The notes beneath the pieces were generated by a model. The model saw nothing but the letters and a program-made list of their open reading frames with translations. It did no database searches and was not told where the DNA came from. The position numbers and the translations under genes are program-made. Below are positions 44,702 to 52,127 of a stretch of 64,000 nt of DNA, piece by piece. The DNA lies in assembly GCF_003003235.1 (NCBI RefSeq), contig NZ_PVUE01000007.1, positions 124,001-188,000 on the forward strand, given 5' to 3'. Position 1 is the stretch's first letter; every line of letters starts with the position of its first letter. Origin of the DNA: Antricoccus suffuscus (GTDB taxonomy: Bacteria > Actinomycetota > Actinomycetes > Mycobacteriales > Antricoccaceae).

Positions 44702-44887
44702 ATGGCAAAGAAAGCTCTCGTCAACAAGGCGGCCGGCAAGCAGAAGTTCGCCGTCCGCGCCTACACCCGCTGCAACAGGTGTGGTCGTCCGCATTCGGTC
44801 TACCGCAAGTTCGGCCTCTGCCGCATCTGCTTCCGCGAGATGGCGCATGCAGGCGAACTTCCGGGTGTCACGAAATCCAGCTGGTAA
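44702..44887 (+). CDS. rpsN: 30S ribosomal protein S14, zinc (type Z)
   Basis: A 61-residue zinc-binding S14 (also called RpsZ): [20 protein letters not shown] supplies the four zinc cysteines. The ATG at 44702 gives the standard [10 protein letters not shown] start; an earlier in-frame start inside rplE is rejected. Presence of the Cys form in the spc cluster is the usual actinobacterial arrangement; a Cys-less paralogue may exist elsewhere. Confidence 0.97.
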   Translation: MAKKALVNKAAGKQKFAVRAYTRCNRCGRPHSVYRKFGLCRICFREMAHAGELPGVTKSSW

Positions 44888-44965
44888 CACTAACTTTCAT
44901 CTTCGCCGAAGGCCCACCCGTCAAGGGAGTCCGGGAACCGCGGTGAGAAGGGTAAGACAAACGTC

Positions 44966-45364
44966 ATGACAATGACAGATCCAATCGCGGACATGCTCAC
45001 GCGTGTGCGTAACGCCAACTCGGCGTTCCACGACTCCGTGTCCATGCCGCACTCGAAACTCAAGGCGCACATCGCACAGATCCTCAAGGAGCAGGGCTAC
45101 ATCGCGTCGTACGACGTCGCCGACGGTGAGAAGGGCAAGGTGCTCAACGTCGAGTTGAAGTACGGCCCCAACCGTGAGCGGTCGATCGCCGGCGTACGCC
45201 GCATCTCCAAGCCCGGCCTGCGCGTGTACGCCCGTTCCACGGGCCTGCCGCGAGTGCTCGGTGGGCTCGGGATCGCCATCATCTCTACCTCGTCCGGATT
45301 GCTCACCGACCGACAGGCCACCCAGCGTGGCGTCGGCGGCGAAGTACTCGCGTACGTCTGGTAA
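44966..45364 (+). CDS. rpsH: 30S ribosomal protein S8
   Basis: A 132-residue S8 ([22 protein letters not shown]-terminal [26 protein letters not shown]). The ATG at 44966 is used; a second ATG two codons later is possible. In E. coli S8 is the spc operon repressor. Confidence 0.97.
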   Translation: MTMTDPIADMLTRVRNANSAFHDSVSMPHSKLKAHIAQILKEQGYIASYDVADGEKGKVLNVELKYGPNRERSIAGVRRISKPGLRVYARSTGLPRVLGGLGIAIISTSSGLLTDRQATQRGVGGEVLAYVW

Positions 45365-45376
45365 GGGGAAGACAAC

Positions 45377-45916
45377 ATGTCACGAATTGGAAGACTTCCC
45401 GTCACTGTCCCGAGCGGAGTCGAGGTAGACATCGCCGGTCAGGACGTCACCGTCAAAGGCCCCAAGGGCACGCTGAGCCACACCGTCGTCTCGCCGATCA
45501 CGATCGCCAAGGACGCCGATGGCGCGCTTGTCGTCACCCGTCCGAACGACGAACGCGAAAGCCGTTCGCGGCACGGGCTGTCTCGCACCCTGGTCAACAA
45601 CATGGTCTTGGGCGTCACCGAGGGTTACAGCAAGGGCCTGGAGATCGTTGGTGTCGGTTACCGCGTCACGGCCAAGGGTTCGAGCCTTGAGTTCGCGCTT
45701 GGTTTCTCGCACCCGGTCATCATCGATCCGCCCGAGGGCATCACATTCAAGGTCGAGTCGCCTACCAAGTTCTCCGTCGAGGGAATCGACAAGCAGCTGG
45801 TCGGCGAGGTCGCAGCAAATATCCGCAAGATCCGTAAGCCTGAGCCTTACAAGGGCAAGGGTGTGCGGTACGCCGGCGAGGTCGTTCGCCGCAAGGTCGG
45901 AAAGCAAGGTAAGTAA
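45377..45916 (+). CDS. rplF: 50S ribosomal protein L6
   Basis: A 179-residue L6 ([20 protein letters not shown]-terminal [21 protein letters not shown]). Two RNA-binding subdomains, normal length, near the factor-binding site. Confidence 0.98.
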   Translation: MSRIGRLPVTVPSGVEVDIAGQDVTVKGPKGTLSHTVVSPITIAKDADGALVVTRPNDERESRSRHGLSRTLVNNMVLGVTEGYSKGLEIVGVGYRVTAKGSSLEFALGFSHPVIIDPPEGITFKVESPTKFSVEGIDKQLVGEVAANIRKIRKPEPYKGKGVRYAGEVVRRKVGKQGK

Positions 45917-45919
45917 GTC

Positions 45920-46315
45920 ATGGCAGGTTTCGCGAATGTGCGCACCGGTGGCAAAGATGCCGCCAGCAAGCGACGTAACTCCAAAGCGCGCCGCCATTTC
46001 CGGCTGCGCAAGAAGATCACCGGTACGCCGAGCCGTCCGCGGCTCGTCGTGACCCGGTCGACCCGGCACATCAGCGTGCAGGTCGTCGACGACACGGTCG
46101 GCAAGACCCTCGTGTTCGCCTCGACCACCGAGGCCGAGCTGCGTGCGACCGACGGCGACAAGACCGCGCTGTCGAAGAAGGTCGGCGAGCTGGTCGCCAA
46201 GCGCGCGAAGGAGGCCGGCATCGAGTCGGTTGTCTTCGACCGTGGCGGCAACAAGTATCACGGCCGCATCGCGGCGCTGGCCGACGCCGCCCGCGAAGGG
46301 GGCCTCGACTTCTAA
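45920..46315 (+). CDS. rplR: 50S ribosomal protein L18
   Basis: A 131-residue L18 with [28 protein letters not shown] and [24 protein letters not shown]; it binds 5S rRNA with L5. Starts 3 bases after rplF. Confidence 0.98.
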   Translation: MAGFANVRTGGKDAASKRRNSKARRHFRLRKKITGTPSRPRLVVTRSTRHISVQVVDDTVGKTLVFASTTEAELRATDGDKTALSKKVGELVAKRAKEAGIESVVFDRGGNKYHGRIAALADAAREGGLDF

Positions 46316-46358
46316 TGAATATTGAGACGCACGTGTTCGCAATTGAGGAGAGCATCTA

Positions 46359-46961
46359 ATGCCAGGACAACAGCGCCGTGGCGGCGGAGCAGGTGGCGAG
46401 CGCCGGGACCGTCGTGACGGCGGCCGCGGTGGCAACCAGGCCGAAAAGTCGAACCATCTCGAAAAAGTCATCAAGGTCAACCGGGTAGCCAAGGTCGTCA
46501 AGGGTGGTCGTCGCTTCAGCTTCACCGCTCTGGTCGTCGTCGGTGACGGTGACGGCACCGTGGGCGTCGGCTACGGCAAGGCCAAAGAGGTCCCCGCCGC
46601 GATCGCCAAGGGTGTCGAGGAAGCTAAGAAGAACTTCTTCAAGGTTCCGCGGATCGCCACCACGATCCCGCACCAGATCCAGGGCGAGAAGGCTGCCGGC
46701 GTTGTCATGCTGAAGCCGGCCAGCCCCGGTACCGGTGTTATCGCCGGCGGCCCGGTGCGCGCCGTACTCGAGTGCGCCGGAATCGGCGACATCCTGTCCA
46801 AGAGCCTCGGCTCAGACAACCCGATCAACATCGTGCACGCGACTGTTGCTGCCCTCAAGGGCCTCGTCCGGCCGGAAGAAGTGGCTGCGCGCCGCGGACT
46901 TCCGCTCGAAGACGTCGCACCGGCCGGCATGCTGCGGGCGCGGGCCGGTCAAGGAGCGTAG
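46359..46961 (+). CDS. rpsE: 30S ribosomal protein S5
   Basis: A 200-residue S5: double-stranded-RNA-binding N-domain with [19 protein letters not shown], then [13 protein letters not shown] and [19 protein letters not shown]. It has a role in decoding accuracy. The Gly/Arg-rich N-terminus is longer than in E. coli. Confidence 0.98.
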   Translation: MPGQQRRGGGAGGERRDRRDGGRGGNQAEKSNHLEKVIKVNRVAKVVKGGRRFSFTALVVVGDGDGTVGVGYGKAKEVPAAIAKGVEEAKKNFFKVPRIATTIPHQIQGEKAAGVVMLKPASPGTGVIAGGPVRAVLECAGIGDILSKSLGSDNPINIVHATVAALKGLVRPEEVAARRGLPLEDVAPAGMLRARAGQGA

Positions 46962-46966
46962 CTGCG

Positions 46967-47149
46967 ATGTCGAACTTGAAGGTCACGCAGATCCGCTCTG
47001 CTATCGGCACCAAGCCGAACCAGCGTCAGACGTTGCGTTCGCTGGGCCTAAAGCGGCTGCACGACGTTGTCGTCAAAGAAGACCGCCCGGAGATCCGCGG
47101 CATGGTTGCGACGGTTCCGCACCTGGTATCCGTCGAGGAAGTTGAGTAA
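46967..47149 (+). CDS. rpmD: 50S ribosomal protein L30
   Basis: A 60-residue L30 ([20 protein letters not shown]). The ATG at 46967 gives the standard length; the longer open frame upstream lies inside rpsE and is rejected. Five bases separate it from the rpsE stop. Confidence 0.97.
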   Translation: MSNLKVTQIRSAIGTKPNQRQTLRSLGLKRLHDVVVKEDRPEIRGMVATVPHLVSVEEVE

Positions 47150-47152
47150 CTG

Positions 47153-47617
47153 ATGGCTACCGAAAAATCGGCAACCCCGATCAAGCTGCATCACCTGCGC
47201 CCCGCACCCGGCGCGCACAAGGCCAAGACGCGCGTCGGTCGCGGCGAGGGCTCCAAGGGTAAGACCGCAGGTCGCGGCACCAAGGGCACCCACGCCCGCA
47301 ACACCGTGCGGCTGGGCTTCGAGGGTGGCCAGACGCCGCTCCAGCAGCGCCTGCCCAAGTTGAAGGGGTTCAAGAACCGCTTCGGCACCACGTTCCAGGT
47401 CGTCAACCTTGATCGCCTTGCGGCACTGTTCCCGGACGGCGGCTCGATCGGTGTCGATGACATCGTGGCCGCCGGCGGCGTACGCAAGAACCAGCTCGTG
47501 AAGGTCCTCGGGACCGGTGAGCTCGGAGGCGTCAAGCTCGACGTCACCGCGCATGCCTTCTCAGACTCGGCGAAGGAAAAGATCGCCGCAGCCGGTGGGT
47601 CGACCTCGGTTCTGTGA
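47153..47617 (+). CDS. rplO: 50S ribosomal protein L15
   Basis: A 154-residue L15 ([31 protein letters not shown]; then [19 protein letters not shown]). A late-assembly protein. Followed by a terminator-like hairpin, so secY may have its own promoter. Confidence 0.98.
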   Translation: MATEKSATPIKLHHLRPAPGAHKAKTRVGRGEGSKGKTAGRGTKGTHARNTVRLGFEGGQTPLQQRLPKLKGFKNRFGTTFQVVNLDRLAALFPDGGSIGVDDIVAAGGVRKNQLVKVLGTGELGGVKLDVTAHAFSDSAKEKIAAAGGSTSVL

Positions 47618-47638
47618 ACTATCGGCAGTAAACATGCT

Positions 47639-47671
47639 GTGCCCGCCATGCCGTGACCGGCTGGCGGGCAC
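47639..47671 (+). terminator. Hairpin after rplO
   Basis: GTGCCCGCCA (47639-47648) pairs perfectly with TGGCGGGCAC (47662-47671) around a 13-base loop, 22 bases after the rplO stop. No U-run follows, so it may be a partial terminator or a processing site before secY. Confidence 0.6.
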
Positions 47672-47808
47672 CATGCGTTAAAGTCGAGTGCTGCAGGTTG
47701 GCTTGCGACGTGGCGGACGCTCCGTTGTACGTCGGCCCCTCGGCACTTAATAAACAGCTCGAGAGACGCCACGATGGTCTCGAGTAACTGATTTGAACTC
47801 ATAGGTGC

Positions 47809-47834
47809 GCCCGCGTAGGCGGGCAGCCGCCTAC
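47809..47834 (+). promoter_or_regulatory. Mutually exclusive hairpins in the secY leader
   Basis: Hairpin A: GCCCGC (47809-47814) with GCGGGC (47819-47824). Hairpin B: GTAGGCGG (47815-47822) with CCGCCTAC (47827-47834), 4-base loop. They share bases and cannot form together; hairpin B ends 5 bases before the AGGAGG site. Further pairs in the leader are CTCGAGA/TCTCGAG (47758-47764 with 47778-47784). Confidence 0.45.
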
Positions 47835-47852
47835 AGCGCAGGAGGAACCTTA

Positions 47853-49181
47853 GTGCTCAAGGCGTTCGGGACAGCGTTTAAGACGCCCGATCTCCGCAAG
47901 AAGATCCTCTTCTCGCTGGCGATCATCGCCCTCTACCGGCTAGGTGCCCACATCCCGGCGCCCGGCGTACTGCTGAAAAACATCAACGAGTGCCTCGACC
48001 CGAGTCGGCTCTCGCAGAGTCAGGCGGACGTCTACTCACTGGTCAACCTCTTCTCCGGCGGCGCGCTGCTTCAGCTGTCCGTCTTCGCGCTCGGCATCAT
48101 GCCGTACATCACCGCGAGCATCATCATCCAGCTGCTGGTCGTGGTGATCCCGCGGTTTGAGATGCTCAAAAAAGAGGGGCAGAGCGGGCAGAACAAGCTC
48201 ACGCAGTACACCCGTTACCTGACGATCGGCCTCGCCGTACTGCAGGCCACCGGCATCATTGCGCTGGCCCGGTCCGGTCAGCTGTTCCCGGGCTGCGATC
48301 CCGCCAAGTTCCCGATCCTGGCGAACAAGGACTCGATCTTCTCGTACGTCATCCTGGTGCTGACGATGACGGCCGGTGCCACGGTGATCATGTGGTTTGG
48401 CGAGTTGCTCACCGAAAAGGGCATCGGCAACGGCATGTCCCTGCTCATGGCCGCCTCGATCGCGGCCCGTATCCCGACCGAAGGCGCCTCGATCGCCAGC
48501 CGCGGTTCGACCATCCTGATCATGATGATTCTGCTGGCGTTGGTGGTCATCGTCGTGGTCGTCTATATCGAGCAAGCGCAGCGGCGTATCCCCGTGCAGT
48601 ACGCCAAACGAATGATCGGCCGGAAGATGTACGGCGGGACGTCGACGTACCTGCCGCTCAAGGTCAACCAGTCCGGCGTTATCCCGGTCATCTTCGCTTC
48701 GTCGCTCTTGTATATCCCGCAGCTGATCACCCAGCTTCAGGACCAGTCCAAGGCGCCCGGCACGATACGCCGGTTCTTCGAGAACTACGTGATCAACCAG
48801 GGCAGCTGGGTGCACATCCTGCTCTATCTGCTCCTGATCGTGTTCTTCGCCTACTTCTACGTGGCGATCACCTTCAACCCTGAAGAGCGCGCCGACGACA
48901 TGAAGCGGTACGGCGGGTTCATCCCAGGCATCCGCCCTGGACGACCGACGGCCGAATACCTCAACTACGTCCTTAACCGGATCACGCTGCCTGGCTCGCT
49001 GTACCTGGGCGTCGTGGCCATCCTGCCTAACCTTCTGCTGACCCTGACCGGACCGAGCGGCGCACAGAACTTCCCGTTCGGCGGCACCGCGGTGCTCATT
49101 CTCGTTGGTGTGGCCCTGGAGACGGTGAAGCAGATCGAAAGCCAGCTACAGCAACGCAGTTATGAAGGGTTCTTACGCTAA
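47853..49181 (+). CDS. secY: Preprotein translocase subunit SecY
   Basis: A 442-residue channel protein with ten membrane helices; LYRLGAHIPAPGV at helix 1, FSGGALLQLSVFALGIMPYI at the plug/helix 2 region and NPEERADDMKRYGGFIPGIRPG in the conserved cytosolic loop that contacts SecA. The GTG at 47853 is chosen because AGGAGG lies 7 bases upstream and the product then starts LKAFGTAFKTPDLRKK as in other SecY proteins. The stop shares a base with adk (TAATG). Confidence 0.97.
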   Translation: MLKAFGTAFKTPDLRKKILFSLAIIALYRLGAHIPAPGVLLKNINECLDPSRLSQSQADVYSLVNLFSGGALLQLSVFALGIMPYITASIIIQLLVVVIPRFEMLKKEGQSGQNKLTQYTRYLTIGLAVLQATGIIALARSGQLFPGCDPAKFPILANKDSIFSYVILVLTMTAGATVIMWFGELLTEKGIGNGMSLLMAASIAARIPTEGASIASRGSTILIMMILLALVVIVVVVYIEQAQRRIPVQYAKRMIGRKMYGGTSTYLPLKVNQSGVIPVIFASSLLYIPQLITQLQDQSKAPGTIRRFFENYVINQGSWVHILLYLLLIVFFAYFYVAITFNPEERADDMKRYGGFIPGIRPGRPTAEYLNYVLNRITLPGSLYLGVVAILPNLLLTLTGPSGAQNFPFGGTAVLILVGVALETVKQIESQLQQRSYEGFLR

Positions 49182-49837
49182 TGAGAGTCGTGCTGTTGGG
49201 CCCGCCGGGAGCGGGCAAGGGAACCCAGGCCAAACTGTTAGCCGAACGCCTCGGCGTACCCCAGATCTCAACCGGCGACATCTTCCGCGCCAACGTCGGG
49301 CAGGGTACCGAACTCGGCGTACTGGCCAAGAAATACATGGACTCAGGGGACCTGGTGCCCGACGAAGTCACCGTGGCGATGGTGAAGGATCGGCTTGGTC
49401 AAGACGACGTCTCGCACGGCTACCTGCTCGACGGGTTCCCGCGGACCGTCGTACAAGCCGAGGGCCTAGATCAGTTCTTGACCGAAGTTGGTAAGCCGCT
49501 GGACGGCGTACTGGAGATCCAGGTTCCCAACGATGAGATCGTTCATCGGCTGTCGGGCCGGCGTACCTGTGCCGACTGCGGTCACATCTTCGCGCTCGGT
49601 GGCGAGATCACCGAGGACAGTGCGTGCCCCGACTGCGGCGGCAAGCTGCAGCAGCGTGACGACGACAAGCCAGAGACGGTACGCCGCAGGCTGGACGTCT
49701 ACGCCAAGGAGACCGCGCCGCTGGTCGAGTTCTACACGCCGCGTGGCCTGGTGCACCCCATCAACGGCACCGGCGAGGTCAGTGACGTAACCCAGCGTGC
49801 ACTCGACGCCCTGGCGGGCGTACCGCCGCGCGACTGA
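49181..49837 (+). CDS. adk: Adenylate kinase, long form with Cys4 lid
   Basis: A 218-residue enzyme interconverting ATP+AMP and 2 ADP. P-loop GPPGAGKGTQA (7-17), AMP-binding ISTGDIFR and LLDGFPRT. The lid (about 126-162) has four cysteines as C-x2-C-x15-C-x2-C (CADC...CPDC), which should bind zinc. M. tuberculosis Adk is a short 181-residue form without this lid. Coupled to secY. Confidence 0.97.
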   Translation: MRVVLLGPPGAGKGTQAKLLAERLGVPQISTGDIFRANVGQGTELGVLAKKYMDSGDLVPDEVTVAMVKDRLGQDDVSHGYLLDGFPRTVVQAEGLDQFLTEVGKPLDGVLEIQVPNDEIVHRLSGRRTCADCGHIFALGGEITEDSACPDCGGKLQQRDDDKPETVRRRLDVYAKETAPLVEFYTPRGLVHPINGTGEVSDVTQRALDALAGVPPRD

Positions 49838-49900
49838 CGGCCTACCGTCCGTTGAACGACCATGTGGCAACCCTCATTTGTGAAGAAGGCTCGCAGGCAG

Positions 49901-50725
49901 ATGATCCAGCTTAAGTCTGACGAGCAGATTTTCAAGATGCGTGAAGCCGGTCTTGTCGTGGCCGCAGCTCTGGCCGCTACCCGTGATGCCGTACGTCCGG
50001 GAGTGTCGACACTTGAGCTCGATACGATCGCCGAGGATGTGATCCGGTCGTCCGGTGCCATCCCATCATTCCTCGGCTACCTGGGTTTCACCGGCTCAAT
50101 CTGCGCGTCGATCAACGACGAAGTAGTGCACGGGATCCCGCGGCCGGACAAGGTCCTCGCCGAGGGCGACCTGATATCGATCGACTGCGGTGCGATCGTC
50201 GATGGCTGGCATGGCGACTCCGCGATCACCATCGGCGTCGGCGAGATCACCACCGAGCAGCAGCGGCTGTTGGAGGTCACCGAAGCCTCGATGTGGGCCG
50301 GGTTCGCCGCAGCCCGGATCGGTGGCCGGCTCACCGACATTTCGCACGCCGTCGAGCGCTGCATTATGGACTTCGAGGCCGCCCACGATCATGAGTACGG
50401 CATCGTGGAGATGTACGGCGGCCATGGCATCGGTACCGAGATGCATCAGGATCCGCACGTGCTCAACTATGGCAAACCTGGCCGCGGACCGAAGCTGGTC
50501 AAGGGGATGGCGCTCGCGATTGAGCCTATGGTGACTCTGGGCTCTGCGGACACCCGTGAACTTGCCGACGGCTGGACAGTGGAAACGGTCGACGGTTCGT
50601 GGGCGGCGCACTTCGAGCATTCTTTCGCGCTCACCGATACCGGCCCGTGGGTGCTGACCGCCGAAGACGGAGGGGCAGCCAAGCTCGGTGCCCTCGGCAT
50701 TCAGCTGTCCGACCTCGGACGCTAA
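49901..50725 (+). CDS. map: Methionine aminopeptidase, type I
   Basis: A 274-residue MetAP. Metal ligands are in SIDCGAIVDGWHGDSAIT (two Asp), GHGIG (His), PMVTLGS with the preceding Glu, and FEHSFALT (Glu). It removes N-terminal Met. ATG 49901 (MIQLKSDEQIFKM) is the standard start; an in-frame ATG at 49862 would add 13 residues. It ends the ribosomal cluster: infA does not follow. Confidence 0.96.
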   Translation: MIQLKSDEQIFKMREAGLVVAAALAATRDAVRPGVSTLELDTIAEDVIRSSGAIPSFLGYLGFTGSICASINDEVVHGIPRPDKVLAEGDLISIDCGAIVDGWHGDSAITIGVGEITTEQQRLLEVTEASMWAGFAAARIGGRLTDISHAVERCIMDFEAAHDHEYGIVEMYGGHGIGTEMHQDPHVLNYGKPGRGPKLVKGMALAIEPMVTLGSADTRELADGWTVETVDGSWAAHFEHSFALTDTGPWVLTAEDGGAAKLGALGIQLSDLGR

Positions 50726-50867
50726 GTCTTCGCGACGTTACGCAGACTACGTAGCGGAAGTTCCGGGTTTTCCCTGATGCACCGACGGTTGCCTGCGCCC
50801 ACGATTGGTTGACGCGGGCGTACACAAACCGGTCAAGCGCCCGGGACAGATCCGGAAAGGATCAGCC

Positions 50868-51659
50868 ATGTCTCAGCTTCCGTCGCAGTACCCGTCCCCG
50901 AACGCGATGCCACCGGCCTTTCCCACGCCGCCGCAGCAACCCCCGAATCAGGGCGGCTGGCAGGGCGGCCCGACCACGATTCCTCCACGGCCCAACGGAT
51001 CAAAGAAGTTTCTGATCGGCGCGGTGGTGGGGGCGCTTGTGCTGGTTGGTGGCGGTGTAGGCCTGTATTTCGCGGTATCGGGCGGTAGCAGTCACCCGGC
51101 CACGCCCAAGCCAACGGTCGCGTCGGGCTCCGTTGCTCCGAAGTCCCAGGTGGCTGCCGCGCCACCGGCCGCCGCAACCGCGCCACCGGCCGATGCGCAA
51201 TCTGGCAGTTCGCAAGATGCAAATATTGCCTCGACCGATAGCTACTCGGTTGCCCTCCCGTCCGGCTACTCGGCCAAGACCTCCGGCACCGAGATGGACT
51301 TGACGGCGGCGGACCCTTCGGTCGGCATTACGATTTCTGCAGCGGGCACGCCGACCTCGACCGCTGGTGAGCCTCTCCAAACGGTTGCCGGTCAGGTCGC
51401 AAGCAACCTGGTGAACAAACTAAACCTTCAAGTAGTCGCCGGCAGCGAGTCGGACCTCAAGGCCGGGACCGCCCAGGATCCAGGCAAACTGTTCAAGCTC
51501 GCCAACGCTGCCGAATCCGATATCGTCGTTGTTTTCCAGCATGGACAGCAGTTCTGGTCGATTGTGCTCTACGGGCCGCCGACGAGCATTGATGTCGCGA
51601 ACGGGGATCCGGTGGCCGCGTTGTCGCTGGTGACGACATCGATGTCGCTTACGTCCTGA
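50868..51659 (+). CDS. Membrane-anchored protein with Pro-rich cytoplasmic start
   Basis: A 263-residue protein of unknown function. Residues 1-45 are Pro/Gln/Gly-rich, followed by one membrane helix (about 46-70: FLIGAVVGALVLVGGGVGLYF in part), a Pro/Ala/Ser linker, then an outer domain (about 125-263) with YSVALPSGYSAK and VVVFQHGQQFWSIVLYG. The layout fits the type II membrane proteins of actinobacteria with a PsbP- or LpqN-like outer domain. ATG 50868 follows GGAAAGGA. Confidence 0.75.
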   Translation: MSQLPSQYPSPNAMPPAFPTPPQQPPNQGGWQGGPTTIPPRPNGSKKFLIGAVVGALVLVGGGVGLYFAVSGGSSHPATPKPTVASGSVAPKSQVAAAPPAAATAPPADAQSGSSQDANIASTDSYSVALPSGYSAKTSGTEMDLTAADPSVGITISAAGTPTSTAGEPLQTVAGQVASNLVNKLNLQVVAGSESDLKAGTAQDPGKLFKLANAAESDIVVVFQHGQQFWSIVLYGPPTSIDVANGDPVAALSLVTTSMSLTS

Positions 51660-51707
51660 CGCGATACCGCACCTGGTCCGGGTCCCTATCGGTACGAAAG
51701 GATCGGC

Positions 51708-52127
51708 ATGCTCGAAATCCCATGTGGCGATGAGGTGATCCGCGGCATGTATCGCTCGCTGGAGCTGCGAGACATGTCGCGGGTCGGGCTGGCGCTTGCG
51801 GAGGATGTCCGCTGGCTCAACCCCAAGGCGACCCTGGCGCCGGATTTCGTCATCGCGTGCCCGGACCGGCTAGAGGGCCGAAATCATGTGTTGCTCTTCT
51901 TGACAGGTCTCATCGAACAGACGGGCGGCAGTTACTCGGTGAGGTTACAGAGTCTATTTGTCCATTCAAATGACCGGAGCATCGCATTTCATGAAGTAAC
52001 GACAGGCGAAAAATGGTGTGCGACTGGATGCGTACTTTACGAGCTTGGCGGCGGTGTCATCCAACGAGTCGTCGCGATGTCACCCGCTCGTAGCACCAGC
52101 GTCGTTGGCGAGTCGCGCGTGCGGTGA
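51708..52127 (+). CDS. SnoaL-like (NTF2-fold) protein
   Basis: A 139-residue protein with the NTF2-like pattern: helix GDEVIRGMYRSLELRDMSRV, LAEDVRWLNP, GRNHVLLFLTGLIEQTGGSYSV and later strands. Ketosteroid-isomerase-like binding fold; no function assigned. GAAAGGA precedes the ATG. The last 48 bases overlap the 3' end of the opposing LuxR gene. Confidence 0.7.
   Translation: MLEIPCGDEVIRGMYRSLELRDMSRVGLALAEDVRWLNPKATLAPDFVIACPDRLEGRNHVLLFLTGLIEQTGGSYSVRLQSLFVHSNDRSIAFHEVTTGEKWCATGCVLYELGGGVIQRVVAMSPARSTSVVGESRVR

Noticed and set aside
46772-47149. 125-codon frame for L30
   Set aside because: Its first 65 codons lie in another frame of rpsE; L30 is 60 residues from ATG 46967.
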